A DNA stretch of 64,000 bases from JAAELZ01 sp965237485 (GCA_965237485.1 CBDEFQ010000006.1:790642-854641), one strand, 5' to 3'. Shown: positions 1 to 9,480, counted from the first letter of the stretch. Notes: generated from the letters alone by a model not told the origin. Translations and numbers: made by a program.

Positions 1-1020
1 AGCGACTCAACGCCAATAGCCAATCCAGCAGAAAAAACGCAAGAAATGGCATTTAAACCATCTCACCAAAAAGCGCCGCCTATCGCGCCTCCTCCAGGTC
101 AGAGAGCGGGTATTGCTGCCGTACATGCAAGTCCAAGCGTTCGGCGTTATGCACGTGAATTGGGCGCAGACTTAAGCCAAGTTAGAGGGTCCGGTCCCAA
201 AGGTAGAATACTGAAGGAAGATGTTAAAACGTGGATTGGCGTTCAACTTAGCAAAGTTAATGCACAAAGTGAAAACGGCGGCGCAGGCATTCCAGCTGTT
301 CCCGAAATTGACTTTACTGAGTTTGGTGAAATAGAAATAGAACCTTTCTCACGCATTCAAAAGCTATCCGCCCCACATTTGCATCGCGCTTGGCTTAACG
401 TGCCGCACGTAACGCACCATGACGAAGCTGATATCACTGAGACTGAAGCATTTCGCCAATCGCTTAAAACAGAATACCAAGACAAAGGTACGCGCATCAC
501 TTTACTGTCTTTCATTCTAAAAGTTGTGGTCGGCAGCTTAAAGAAGTTTCCGCACTTTAATGCGTCTTTAACCCCTGATGCAAAAAGCTACATTCTAAAA
601 AAATATTTCAACATTGGCGTCGCAGTAGATACGCCAAATGGTTTAATGGTTCCAGTAATTAAAGACGTTGATCGCTTGTCAATCTTAGAAATCAGCATAG
701 CGCTCACCGATTTGAGCACTCGTGCGCGCGACGGCAAGCTTAAATCAAGCGAGCTTAAGGGCGGTTGTATGAGCATTTCTAGCTTAGGCGGCATTGGTGG
801 CACGGCATTTACGCCAATCGTGAATGTGCCGGAAGTAGCAATACTCGGCATTACTCGCTCCAAGATGCAACCTGTTTGGAATGGAACGGAGTTTCAACCA
901 AAGTTGATGCTGCCCTTAGATTTATCGTACGATCATCGCGCAGTCGATGGGGCTGAGGCCGCTCGATTTATGGCTCATTTAGTTAGCCTTTTTGTCGATG
1001 TCAGACGATTACTGCTATAG
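1..1020 (+). CDS. aceF: Dihydrolipoamide acetyltransferase (E2 of pyruvate dehydrogenase), 5' end outside window
   Basis: Open from the first base, so the gene starts upstream and the lipoyl domain(s) are not visible. The visible part is an Ala/Pro-rich linker, then a peripheral subunit-binding domain at about window residues 42-78 (SPSVRRYARELG, GPKGRILKEDV), then the acyltransferase domain from about residue 110 to the end, with the family active-site motif DHRAVDG close to the C-terminus. E2 passes the acetyl group from lipoyl-lysine to CoA and forms the core of the complex in the cytoplasm. It lies 10 bp upstream of an E3 gene that has its own lipoyl domain, the usual aceE-aceF-lpd order, which favours the pyruvate rather than the 2-oxoglutarate complex. 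An internal ATG at 46 is not the true start. Confidence 0.93.
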   Translation, partial: SDSTPIANPAEKTQEMAFKPSHQKAPPIAPPPGQRAGIAAVHASPSVRRYARELGADLSQVRGSGPKGRILKEDVKTWIGVQLSKVNAQSENGGAGIPAVPEIDFTEFGEIEIEPFSRIQKLSAPHLHRAWLNVPHVTHHDEADITETEAFRQSLKTEYQDKGTRITLLSFILKVVVGSLKKFPHFNASLTPDAKSYILKKYFNIGVAVDTPNGLMVPVIKDVDRLSILEISIALTDLSTRARDGKLKSSELKGGCMSISSLGGIGGTAFTPIVNVPEVAILGITRSKMQPVWNGTEFQPKLMLPLDLSYDHRAVDGAEAARFMAHLVSLFVDVRRLLL

Positions 1021-1030
1021 AGGCTAATCA

Positions 1031-1189
1031 ATGTCAGAAAAAACAACGGTTCTCGTTCCAGATATAGGTGATTTTGATGCTGTCCCGGTTATCGAAATAC
1101 TGGTCAAAGTAGGTGATGAGGTAAGCATTGAAAGCCCACTGGTTACTCTAGAAAGAGTTATGCCTGAAAGTGGTGTATGGAGTAGTTGA
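1031..1189 (+). pseudogene. lpdA: lpd 5' fragment: N-terminal half of the E3 lipoyl domain, cut by IS256
   Basis: ATG at 1031 starts an E3 protein with an N-terminal lipoyl domain (LVPDIGDFDAVPVIEILVKV). Native sequence ends at 1154 within the lipoyl-lysine motif LVTLES; codons from 1155 to the TGA at 1187-1189 come from the IS256 end. The rest of the gene resumes at 2558. Joining the two halves with one copy of the 9-bp duplication regenerates the expected ESDKAT motif, so this was one gene. The peptide made from this piece (52 residues) would lack the modified lysine. Confidence 0.9.
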
Positions 1190-2548
1190 CTAAAAGCGGC
1201 GTATCGGGATGAGTTGAGTTTACAACAACTTAAACTTCCACAGACATACGCCACTATGAAACAGAATAAAATTATTTCCTTTGAAAAGCCAGGGCAAAGC
1301 ATCGATCCGCTGCAAGAATTGATTCGCAATGGCGCCAGGCAACTCATTCAAACCGCGGTCGAGAGTGAGTTATCTGAACTGCTGTATCGCAATTGTGACA
1401 AAGTCTCAGATTCAGGACACGCTGGTGTCGTTCGTAACGGCTATTTGCCAGAACGTGAACTGCAAACCGGGATCGGCCCAGTCAAAGTACGTATCCCCAA
1501 GGTGCGCTCCCGCACTGGAGTACCGATCACCTTTCGATCTGCTTTAGTGCCGCCGTATGTGCGTAAAACGAGAACACTGGAAGCGGCCTTGCCTTGGCTG
1601 TATCTCAAGGGTGTCAGCACTGGAGAAATGGGGGATGCACTGAGCGTGCTAGTGGGTCAATCAGCGACTGGGTTATCATCAAGCACAGTGAGTAAGCTCA
1701 AAGCAACGTGGTCTCAGGAGTACAAGGATTGGAATAGAGAAGGTTTAGATCGAGATCGATGGGTTTATCTATGGGCGGACGGGATACACAGCGGCCTGCG
1801 CGGCGATGAGGGCCGACTCTGTGCCTTAGTTGTCATCGGAGTGAATGAGCGCGGTCACAAGAAATTACTGGCGATTGAAGACGGTGAGCGAGAGTCTACG
1901 CAGAGTTGGCGAGAGGTGTTGTTGGCACTCAAGGAGCGAGGCCTGAATCAACCAGAGCGGGGCATCGGTGATGGTGCTTTAGGCTTTTGGAATGCCCTGG
2001 AAGAAGTCTATCCTGGCACTAAACATCAACGGTGTTGGGTGCATAAAACGGCCAACGTGCTGAACAAGCTGCCTAAATCGGTGCAGCCCAAAGCAAAAGC
2101 AGCTCTGCATAACATTTGGCAGGAAGAAACCAAAGAAGCGGCGCAAAGCGCCTATCAATTATTCATTAAAACCTGTCAAGACAAGTATCCAAAAGCCACG
2201 CAGTGCTTGGAAAAAGATCGCGAAGAGTTAATGACGTTCTACTCGTTCCCTGCCAAGCACTGGATGAGCATACGTACTACGAATCCAATTGAATCAACAT
2301 TCGCGACTATCCGACACCGTACCAAACGATGCAAGGGATGTCTTAGCCGTGATGGCATGTTAAGTATGATGTTCAAGCTGGGTCAGTGCGCAGAGAAAAA
2401 GTGGAACCGAATACGCGGGTTCGCCTATCTAGCAAAAGTGATTCAAGGGGTTCCATTTAAAGATGGAATAGAGCAAACTAATGACTACTCAGATCAAACC
2501 GAGGCCGCTTGAAGAAAATGCCTCATACACCAGATTCGGGCATAACTC
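1155..2548 (+). mobile_element. IS256-family element, copy A (1394 bp)
   Basis: Terminal inverted repeats start GAGTTATGCC at each end (left continues TGAAAGTGGTGTATG, right continues CGAATCTGGTGTATG when reversed). It is flanked by a perfect 9-bp target duplication, CTCTAGAAA at 1146-1154 and 2549-2557, matching the 8-9 bp made by IS256 elements. It carries one transposase gene. Five further copies lie at 17097, 25583, 30612, 48558 and 60908, nearly identical in sequence. This copy sits in the lipoyl domain of lpd. Confidence 0.95.
1256..2512 (+). CDS. IS256-family transposase (copy A)
   Basis: Mutator/IS256-type DDE transposase, 418 residues from ATG 1256; a TTG at 1214 would add 14 residues, but the ATG start (MKQNKIISFEKP) is more likely. 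The catalytic triad is visible as D175 (YLWADGIH), D239 (IGDGALGFW) and E346 (TNPIESTFATIR), with the family CWVHKTAN motif between the second D and the E. The length is normal for the family and the frame is intact, so this copy could be active. Its 3' end overlaps, in another frame, a short reading frame that starts at ATG 2481 and runs out through the element's right end. Confidence 0.95.
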   Translation: MKQNKIISFEKPGQSIDPLQELIRNGARQLIQTAVESELSELLYRNCDKVSDSGHAGVVRNGYLPERELQTGIGPVKVRIPKVRSRTGVPITFRSALVPPYVRKTRTLEAALPWLYLKGVSTGEMGDALSVLVGQSATGLSSSTVSKLKATWSQEYKDWNREGLDRDRWVYLWADGIHSGLRGDEGRLCALVVIGVNERGHKKLLAIEDGERESTQSWREVLLALKERGLNQPERGIGDGALGFWNALEEVYPGTKHQRCWVHKTANVLNKLPKSVQPKAKAALHNIWQEETKEAAQSAYQLFIKTCQDKYPKATQCLEKDREELMTFYSFPAKHWMSIRTTNPIESTFATIRHRTKRCKGCLSRDGMLSMMFKLGQCAEKKWNRIRGFAYLAKVIQGVPFKDGIEQTNDYSDQTEAA

Positions 2549-2557
2549 CTCTAGAAA

Positions 2558-4192
2558 GTGACAAAGCTACTTATGGATGTTCCGTCTCCCTTGGCAGGCA
2601 CAGTCGATAACATTTTGGTAAAAGTAGGTGACGAAATTAAGCAAGGTGATGCAATAGTTGAATTGTCAACTCAAGACCCTAGCAGCGACTCACCGGCTAA
2701 CACGGACACCCCCAACGAGAGCCAGAGCGCGGCAGAAACAGAAATTACCTCCACCGCGAGCATTCCAGAAGATGCTCCTGAATCTGCGGTCGATGTTGCC
2801 GTCATTGGCTCTGGCCCTGGGGGTTATACAGCAGCATTTAGAGCAGCCGATCTAGGGCTTAAAACTGTACTCATTGAGCGTTATCCAGACTTGGGCGGCG
2901 TATGCCTTAATGTGGGTTGTATCCCATCAAAAGCATTGCTACACAGCGCAAAGGTGATTGACGAAGCCAAAGATTCAAGTCAGTTGGGTTTACACTTTGG
3001 CGACCCTAAAGTTGATCTCGAGGCGCTTGGGGCCTGGAAAAACAAATTGGTTGGCGGCTTAACTGGCGGGTTAAAAAAGCTTGCCAAGCAAAGAAATGTT
3101 GAAGTTATTCAAGGCTTTGCTCAATTTACTTCTACGCACTCTCTCGATATAACGCACGAAAGCACAACTCAGAGTTTAGACTTTAAGCACGCCATTGTTG
3201 CAGCAGGCTCCACTTCGGTAAAAATATCTGGGTTTCCACATGATGACCCAAGACTCATTGACTCCACCGGCGCGTTAATGCTGGATAAGATACCAAAGAA
3301 GCTGCTTATTATTGGCGGCGGCATTATTGGCCTTGAAATGGCGACGGTTTATCATGCGCTGGGCAGTGAAATTAGTGTTGTAGAAATGATGGATCGATTA
3401 ATTGCTGGTGCCGACCCTGATTTGGTGCGCCCCCTACACAGGCGCATTTCAAAGCAATATGAAGCCATTTGGTTAAATACTAAAGTAACCGCGATTAAAG
3501 CGCAGAAATCTGGCCTAAAAGTAGAATTTGAAGGCGATAAGGCTCCGCAATCAGCCGTGTTCGATAAGGTACTGGTTGCTGTTGGGCGTTCGCCAAATGG
3601 CCAAGTGGTTAAGCCTCAAGCGGCGGGCATACAAATGTCAGAAGGCGGATTTATAGAGGTGGACGATCAAGGTCGCACCAATGTGCCGCACATATTTGCT
3701 ATCGGCGATCTAGTTGGTCAACCAATGCTAGCCCACAAAGCAGTTCATGAAGGTAAAGTGGCCGCTGAAGTGATCGCTGGACTGTCCAGTGGATTTGATA
3801 ACCGAAAAATTCCTTCAGTAGCCTATACTGACCCAGAGATAGCGTGGGTAGGTTTAACCGAGACCGAAGCCGAGGAAAACAATATCGATGTCGGCATTGG
3901 TAAGTTTCCCTGGGCCGCAAGTGGTAGATCATTAAGCCTCAATAGAAATGAAGGCGTAACAAAAATACTGTTCGACAAAGAGACTGATCGAATTGTTGGT
4001 TGCGGTATAGTTGGCCCAAATGCGGGCGACTTAATCGCCGAAGCCACCCTCGCTATTGAAATGGGTGCAGATGCCCAAGACTTAGGCCTCACGATTCACC
4101 CACACCCAACTTTATCCGAGACCATCGGCTTCGCTGCCGAAGCATTTGAAGGCACCATCACCGATTTATATATGCCGAAAAAGAAGGCTTAA
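2558..4192 (+). CDS. lpdA: Dihydrolipoamide dehydrogenase (E3), remainder of disrupted lpd
   Basis: From a possible GTG at 2558 or ATG at 2573 this frame encodes the second half of the lipoyl domain (MDVPSPLAGTVD), a Ser/Pro/Glu linker (about residues 38-75), then a complete E3: FAD-binding GSGPGG at 84-89, redox-active disulfide C116-x4-C121 (GGVCLNVGCIPSK), NAD-binding GGGIIG, a second FAD motif AIGDLVG, and the catalytic HPHPTLSE near the C-terminus. It reoxidises dihydrolipoamide for pyruvate and related dehydrogenases. The upstream frame reaches DKAT at 2560-2571 but then needs removal of one T (2571 or 2572) to continue into MDVPSP, so the gene carries a 1-nt insertion besides IS256. 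The catalytic E3 part may still be made if initiation occurs here; no good ribosome binding site is visible. Confidence 0.85.
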   Translation: MTKLLMDVPSPLAGTVDNILVKVGDEIKQGDAIVELSTQDPSSDSPANTDTPNESQSAAETEITSTASIPEDAPESAVDVAVIGSGPGGYTAAFRAADLGLKTVLIERYPDLGGVCLNVGCIPSKALLHSAKVIDEAKDSSQLGLHFGDPKVDLEALGAWKNKLVGGLTGGLKKLAKQRNVEVIQGFAQFTSTHSLDITHESTTQSLDFKHAIVAAGSTSVKISGFPHDDPRLIDSTGALMLDKIPKKLLIIGGGIIGLEMATVYHALGSEISVVEMMDRLIAGADPDLVRPLHRRISKQYEAIWLNTKVTAIKAQKSGLKVEFEGDKAPQSAVFDKVLVAVGRSPNGQVVKPQAAGIQMSEGGFIEVDDQGRTNVPHIFAIGDLVGQPMLAHKAVHEGKVAAEVIAGLSSGFDNRKIPSVAYTDPEIAWVGLTETEAEENNIDVGIGKFPWAASGRSLSLNRNEGVTKILFDKETDRIVGCGIVGPNAGDLIAEATLAIEMGADAQDLGLTIHPHPTLSETIGFAAEAFEGTITDLYMPKKKA

Positions 4193-4196
4193 ACCC

Positions 4197-4286
4197 ATGC
4201 TTTATAGCAAGGGCTATGCCTTAGAAGACACGCATAAACCTGTTTTGCTTATATTGCATGGCCTGTTTGGTTCATCAACCAACTGG
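4197..4286 (+). pseudogene. 5' fragment of a YbfF-like alpha/beta-hydrolase, cut by IS21-A
   Basis: Thirty codons from ATG 4197, 4 bp after the lpd stop, encode a start typical of the YbfF/esterase branch of alpha/beta-hydrolases: a short strand, then the oxyanion-hole motif LLILHGLFGSSTNW. The sequence then runs straight into the left terminus of IS21-A. The remainder of the hydrolase is not found at the other side of the element (9380 onward is a different gene on the other strand), so the gene was removed by rearrangement rather than simply interrupted. Confidence 0.75.
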
Positions 4287-5198
4287 TGTTGAACAGCGTG
4301 CAAAAATGAACAGTTTCGTGGGTGATCAGCGTACAAAACTGAACACCTTTATTGTTAACTGTCTCGGAGCCATTAATCCGAGGAAACTGTCAGGTGATTT
4401 GTATGCCTATATGTACCAAGATACGACGTTTGTGTTTAGTAGAAGGTCGCAAAGTAAGCGAGGTGTCGCGTGAATTCAATTTATCACGCACCACTATTTA
4501 TAAATATTTAAACAACGCGCCAAGCGAACCTGAATATCAGCGGTCGGTGCCAATAGTCTGTCCGAAGCTGGATAAGTTCAAACCTCAGTTGATCAATTTG
4601 CTTGAAGTGGACGCAGCTCGCTCAGTGCGAGAAAGACGTAATGCAGTTCAACTGTATGAAGAGATTGAGTTGCAAGGGTATCGAGGGGCTTATGACAGCG
4701 TTCAACGGTTTGTCAAAGCGTGGAAGGATCACTCGCGGTCATGTATTAAACAAGCATTTGTGCCATTGGTTTTTGCACCAGGTGAAGCCTGTCAGTTTGA
4801 TTGGTCACATGAACAAGTCATTCTGGGTGGGTTTGGTGTCAAGATCAAACTAGCCCACTTTCGTTTATGTCATTCGCGTAAATCATATCTTAGGGCCTAT
4901 CCCAGAGAAACACAGGAGAGGGTGTTTGATGCACATATTCGGGCGTTTGATTTCTTTGAGGGCTTACCTCAGAAGATGATATACGATAACTGCATATTTT
5001 TACCAACCGTGGCCAGTTAATTTTACGTAGCGAGGCCACCTAATTTTACCAACCGTGGCCACTGATTTTTATCGAAGCGCGGACACTTTTTCGCTTCCGT
5101 AAAATTCCTCCACAGCCTTCTTGCGGTTAACACTATAACCGTTAACCTGCCGTTCTTTTATTTGTATTGGAACAGCTATGAAACCCAAGAAGGTCACT

Positions 5199-6725
5199 AT
5201 GTTAAAACTCAAAGACATTCTGCGCTTGCACTATGAGGCGCAACTATCCTCCCGTAAAATCGCGCTCAGCTTAAACCTGTCACGCAGCGCCGTATCCAAA
5301 TATCTCGTCAGAGCAACAAATGCCCAATTAAGCTGGCCCCTGCCAGCAGGCATGGATGAACAACAGCTGCAGGCGATATTAAAGCCGCCCAAATGCAGAG
5401 GCCCTGCCACTGCTTTATTGTGTGAGCCAGACTTTGCACAAATATCAGTTGAACGGTCTCGTAAAGGGATGACTCGCCAATTACTGTGGGAAGAATACGC
5501 CGAGCATCATCCAGTCAACCATTACAGCTATTCTCGCTTCACGGTGTTGTTCGGTCAGTGGCGCAAGAAGCAAAGAATCTCGATGCGCCAGACTCATATT
5601 GCTGGAGATAAACTGTTTGTTGATTATGCTGGTTTAACCTTAGGTATTATTGATGCTCGTACGGGTGAAGCACGCCCTGCCCAAGTATTCGTTTCAGTGC
5701 TCGGAGTCAGTTCCTATACCTACGCCGAGGCCACATGGACACAGAGCTTGCCTGACTGGATAGGCTCACACGTTCGCGCCTTTGAATTTTATGGCGGTGT
5801 TACTCAAACAGTGGTGCCCGATAACCTCAAGAGTGCTGTTTCTAAAGCCGGTCGTTATGACCCCGAACTCAACCCCAGCTATGCACAATTAGCCGCCTAT
5901 TACGGTGTGGCGGTGATGCCTGCCAGACCTTATAAGCCTAAGGATAAATCTAAAGCCGAGGTGGGCGTACAGATTGTCGAACGCTGGATCATGATGCGGC
6001 TGCGCAAGCTGCAATTGTTTAGTTTGGATGAGGCTAATCAAGCTATTCGAGGATTGCTAGATGATCTAAACAATCGCCCCTTTAAACAACGCCCGGGTTC
6101 TCGCCGCTCACAGTTTGAATCAATTGATAAGCCTGCTCTTAAATCATTGCCTGGCACGCCTTATAGCTATCGCCATGTAGTAAAAGCACGGGCGCACATC
6201 GATTATCACGTTAGCTATGATGGACATCATTACTCGGTTCCCTATCAATTGCGCGGCGAGGCAGTAATGTTACACGTGGGCGAGCACTGTATTGATGTGT
6301 TCTACCAAGGCAAGGGTGTCGCGCAACATCCGCGAGCAATGGGCCAAGGCGGACACACAACCCATGTCGCTCACATGCCTAAAGCTCATGCTAAACACCA
6401 AGAGTGGACGCTTGGTCGGTTTCTTAATTGGGCAAGTCAGGTCGGTGCGGCGACAGAGCGCGTGGTGCGTTATCAATTAGAAAATCGCCCCCATCCAGAA
6501 CATGGTTATCGTGCTTGTTTGGGCATTCTTAACCTTGCCAAGAAATACGGCAAGACGCGTTTAGAGAATGCCTGTTTACGCGCAGAGAAGATTGGCGGCC
6601 TGCATTACAAACACCTTGCATCAATACTACAAACCCGTCTCGACAAGCTACCTACCGAACCCGATAAGCAACAGACTTTGCCAAGCACCCATGCCAATGT
6701 GCGCGGAGCCGATTACTACCATTAA
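5199..6725 (+). CDS. istA: IstA transposase of IS21-B
   Basis: About 508 residues from ATG 5199, which has AAGAAGG 5 bp upstream; an ATG at 5178 would add seven residues but lacks such a site. N-terminal helix-turn-helix (SSRKIALSLNLSRSAVSKYL), then the rve DDE core: D of DKLFVDYAGLTLG, D of VVPDNLKSAV, and E within KSKAEVGVQIVERW, followed by a C-terminal Mu-transposase-like domain. The frame is intact and length normal for IstA. It acts with IstB in cut-and-paste or circle-mediated transposition. Confidence 0.92.
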   Translation: MLKLKDILRLHYEAQLSSRKIALSLNLSRSAVSKYLVRATNAQLSWPLPAGMDEQQLQAILKPPKCRGPATALLCEPDFAQISVERSRKGMTRQLLWEEYAEHHPVNHYSYSRFTVLFGQWRKKQRISMRQTHIAGDKLFVDYAGLTLGIIDARTGEARPAQVFVSVLGVSSYTYAEATWTQSLPDWIGSHVRAFEFYGGVTQTVVPDNLKSAVSKAGRYDPELNPSYAQLAAYYGVAVMPARPYKPKDKSKAEVGVQIVERWIMMRLRKLQLFSLDEANQAIRGLLDDLNNRPFKQRPGSRRSQFESIDKPALKSLPGTPYSYRHVVKARAHIDYHVSYDGHHYSVPYQLRGEAVMLHVGEHCIDVFYQGKGVAQHPRAMGQGGHTTHVAHMPKAHAKHQEWTLGRFLNWASQVGAATERVVRYQLENRPHPEHGYRACLGILNLAKKYGKTRLENACLRAEKIGGLHYKHLASILQTRLDKLPTEPDKQQTLPSTHANVRGADYYH

Positions 6726-6762
6726 CCCAAACCATTTCATCTATAACCAACAGGAAAATACT

Positions 6763-7508
6763 ATGACTCCACAACAAACCCTTACCCAACTGAATGAATT
6801 ACGCCTAACGGGCATGGCCGAGCAACTGTGCTATCAGTTCGACCCACCTAACACTTATGATGAGCTGGGCTTTATCGAACGACTCAGTTTGCTCGTAAAC
6901 CACGAGGCCACCGTGCGGGATAACCGCAAAGTCACGCGTTTACTCAAGCAAGCGAAGTTACGATATCGCGCCCAAGCAGACGACATCGATTACCGAACTA
7001 GACGAGGTTTACACAAAGACACGGTAGCGCAGTTACTGGCCTAGACGGGGTAAACAAAAGCCGCAATGTCATCATCCAGGGCCCTACAGGCACCGGCAAA
7101 ACCTTCTTGGCCTGTGTGTTAGGACAAGCGGCTTGTGAGCACGGCATTAGCACAAAATATATTCGTGCTAGCCGCTTATTTGAAGCAATGACCTTGAGCC
7201 ATGGTGATGGCAGTTACACCAAGCTACTGGCACAAATAGCAAAAATCAAACTATTGATTATCGATGACTGGGGCTTGGATACACTGACTCAGCAAAACCG
7301 TAATGACCGATTAGAAATAATAGAAGATCGCCACGGTAATGGCGCCACCTTAATCACCAGTCAATTGCCCACACAACATTGGCATGATGCGATTGGTGAA
7401 GCCACTTTGGCTGATGCGATTCTGGATCGCTTATTACACAACGCGCACAAAATACAATTAGAGGGGGAATCGATGAGAAAAATCCAGTCACAACAGAGCA
7501 AAGTGTAG
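6763..7508 (+). pseudogene. istB: istB of IS21-B, frameshifted
   Basis: ATG 6763 (AGGA upstream) begins an IstB ATPase (MTPQQTLTQLNELRLTGMAEQL) that hits TAG at 7042-7044, just before the nucleotide-binding core. The core continues in the next frame: Walker A GPTGTGKT at about 7081-7104, Walker B LLIIDDWGL, and the terminal RLLHNAHKIQLEG, with stop at 7508. The total length is 2 mod 3, so loss of one base near 7040 (or gain of two) explains the shift. IstB is the AAA+ helper of IstA, so this copy is probably not autonomous. A real programmed frameshift cannot be excluded, but no slippery heptamer is seen. Confidence 0.85.
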
Positions 7509-8510
7509 CCACTTTACGTTAAAATCACTTGACCGTTTGAAGGCTTGGTGCAAGTGGCCACGCTTCGTAAAATTCGGTGGCCACGGTTGTAAAAATACGC
7601 AATAACCCTAAGACCATAGTCAGTGCATTGTTTAAGGGTAAGCGGCGTGAGTTTAATCGCCGCTTTCTAAGCCGGATGAATCATTATCTGATTGAACCGA
7701 TTGCCTGTACACCGGCAGCGGGTTGGGAGAAAGGCCAGGTTGAACGTCAGGTCGGTGTTATGCGCCAAAGGCTGTTTGTTCCACGGGTGCGCTTTGCTGC
7801 TTTAGATGAATTAAACCAATGGCTGGAGCAACGTTGTGCTCGACTTGGTGAACGCCCACACCCGACTGACAAATCAAGACTAATTGATGAAGTGTTTGCC
7901 GAGGAGCAGCCGAGCTTACGTCCCGCGATGGTAGCCTTTGATGGATATTATGAGCGTTTGGCGCGTGTGCATAAAACCTGTGTGGTGCACTACGACCGCA
8001 ATCAATACTCCGTACCCTGTCGGTATGTTGGCCAAGCTGTTTCTGTTAGAGCCTATGCAGATAGGATTAAAGTCGTGGTTGACGATGTGGAAGTGACTTC
8101 ACATGCTCGCTGTTTCGGTCGTCATCAAATGATCTTTGATCCTTGGCATTATCTGCCCGTACTGGAGATTAAACCTGGCGCATTACGCAAGGGCGCACCG
8201 TTTGTTGATTGGGATTTACCCAAGGCGCTGCTAACACTCAAAAAACAGTACCTCAAACGTGATGGCGGTGACCGAGAGTTTGTACCATTGTTACTATTGA
8301 TTCACCAGCATGGCTTGGAAACAGTCACGGTGGCCTGTGAGCGGGCATTAGATGCCAATGCGACTCAGCTATCAGTCATTACCAATTTGGTGCATCGGTT
8401 AACGGAACCTGATTCGGCCCAAGTGATGACAATTACCAATGCGCCTGTATTAGCTGTCCCCTCGGCAGCGAACGTGACCCGCTATGACCCGCTGTGCGCG
8501 GAGGTGAGCC

Positions 8511-9241
8511 ATGCTTGAACTTGTTGATGATCTTAAAGCCCTTAAACTACACGGTATGGCACCATGCTTACCTGAGTTGATAGATTCACCTCGTTCTAAA
8601 GTAACGTTGCAATCTGGGTTAATTAAATTGATGGATGCCGAGCGAACGGACCGAGAAGTGAGGTGGCTAAATTCCCTCATCACCGTGATTTACAGCAATT
8701 TGACTTTACCCAGAGCGAAGTTGAACCCGCGCTCATCGAGGATTTGTCTCAGGCTGACTATATGGACAGAGCCCATAACCTCATCTTTGTCGGTGGCACT
8801 GGAACAGGCAAAACCCATTTAGCTACGGCCTTAGGCATTAAAGCCATTCATTCAGGTCATCGGGTTCGGTTTTACAATGTGGTGGACCTGGTTAATCTGC
8901 TGATCAAAGAACAGCAGGATGAGAAGCAGGGGCGGCTAGCACGAATTATGCAACCGTTAGATGCGGTGATATTCGATGAGCTGGGATATTTACCCTTCCC
9001 AGCATCGGGTGGCGCACTATTATTCCACTTGATCAGCAAGCTATACGAGAAAACCTCCATCGTGTTTACCACCAAGCTTAATGTCAGTGAATGGGTGCAG
9101 GTATTTGGCGACGAGAAAATGACCACGGCTTTGCTCGACAGAGTGACTCATCATTGCTCAATTATTGAAACGGGTAACGACTCATATCGATTCAAGCAGT
9201 CTAGTGCTAAAGCAAAGCTCAAGACTGTCACTAAAAAATAA
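8511..9241 (+). pseudogene. istB: istB of IS21-A copy 1, 22-bp deletion
   Basis: Starts ATG 8511 inside the istA 3' end. Compared with the intact copy at 32962-33714 it lacks 22 bp next to position 8662, where the copy-2 sequence between two AGG triplets is missing. The shift puts the ATPase core (GGTGTGKT Walker A, VIFDELGYLP Walker B) out of frame with the N-terminus. The downstream frame is open from 8663 to 9241, but without the first 50 residues. Confidence 0.88.
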
Positions 9242-9265
9242 CATCGCAAGAAAGCAGGATTGATT

Positions 9266-9304
9266 CATCAACTCAAGTTTCGCTACGCTTCACTTGAGTT
9301 GATG
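9266..9304 (+). terminator. Strong hairpin after istB of IS21-A
   Basis: CATCAACTCAAGT at 9266-9278 pairs perfectly with ACTTGAGTTGATG at 9292-9304 around a 13-nt loop, 24 bp after the istB stop. There is no long T-run, but the position suggests a transcription stop or mRNA-end structure of the element. The same hairpin is in copy 2 near 32899-32937. Confidence 0.55.
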
Positions 9305-9379
9305 ATAAAGAAATATTATTGTATTTAATTGTTCAGTTTTACTCGCTGACAGGTGTCCAGTTTTAAACGCTGATTGACA

Positions 9380-9480
9380 TTAGGGGTGTGTAAATTAGGA
9401 TGCCCAGCACAAGATAAGGAATCCCAACGTAGTTGATCGCACATGATAAACAATATGTTTCCACTGTTTTGATTGCTCAC
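9380..9480 (-). pseudogene. 5' fragment of a sulfatase-family gene, cut by IS21-A
   Basis: GTG at 9480, with AAGG upstream, opens about 33 codons containing NILFIMCDQLRWDSLSC and HPNLHTPN, the typical start of sulfatases of the alkaline phosphatase superfamily (the D is a metal ligand). Translation then runs into the right end of IS21-A. No other part of this gene is in the window, so its body was lost or moved when the IS21-A junction formed. Confidence 0.75.

Larger units (their letters stand above)
4991..7601 (+). mobile_element. IS21-family element B, nested in IS21-A (2611 bp)
   Basis: Inverted ends TGCATATTTTTACC (left) and TGCGTATTTTTACA (right, reversed), both continuing into AACCGTGGCCA. 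A 5-bp target duplication ATAAC flanks it (4986-4990 and 7602-7606). Additional internal repeats of the GTGGCCA block occur at about 5009-5100 and 7530-7585, the multiple terminal repeats that IstA binds. It carries its own istA and istB, unrelated in sequence detail to those of the host element, so it belongs to a different IS21 subgroup. Confidence 0.93.
4403..8518 (+). pseudogene. istA: istA of IS21-A copy 1, split by IS21-B
   Basis: The 5' part is 4403-4990 and the 3' part 7607-8518; together they give exactly 500 codons. Start ATG 4403 is preceded by AGGTG. N-terminal helix-turn-helix (VSEVSREFNLSRTTIYKYL, residues about 15-35), rve-type DDE catalytic core with CQFDWSHEQV and KMIYDN, then the C-terminal IstA region. 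The nested element entered at codon YDN with a 5-bp duplication ATAAC. Without repair the gene yields only a truncated protein of about 200 residues. The frame visible from 7577 begins with bases of IS21-B and is not a natural start. Confidence 0.9.
4287..9379 (+). mobile_element. IS21-family element A, copy 1, interrupted by nested IS21-B
   Basis: Ends are TGTTGAACAGCG (left) and, reversed, TGTCAATCAGCG (right), starting TGT and ending ACA as usual in IS21. Internal multiple terminal repeats are visible: GAACAGCGTGCAAAA and GATCAGCGTACAAAA at the left, and similar repeats near 9331-9379. The element encodes istA and istB, both broken here. Without the nested element and its duplication it is 2477 bp, versus 2499 bp for copy 2 at 32824-35322; the 22-bp difference is a deletion in istB. 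Flanks (CTGG and TTAGG) show no target duplication. Confidence 0.92.

Noticed and set aside
1024..1347. Minus-strand frame at the IS256 left end (repeated at every copy)
   Set aside because: It is the antisense shadow of the transposase 5' region and has no coding features beyond the repeat itself.
7577..8518. Independent gene starting at 7577
   Set aside because: The first codons are the end of IS21-B; the frame is the 3' part of istA of IS21-A.
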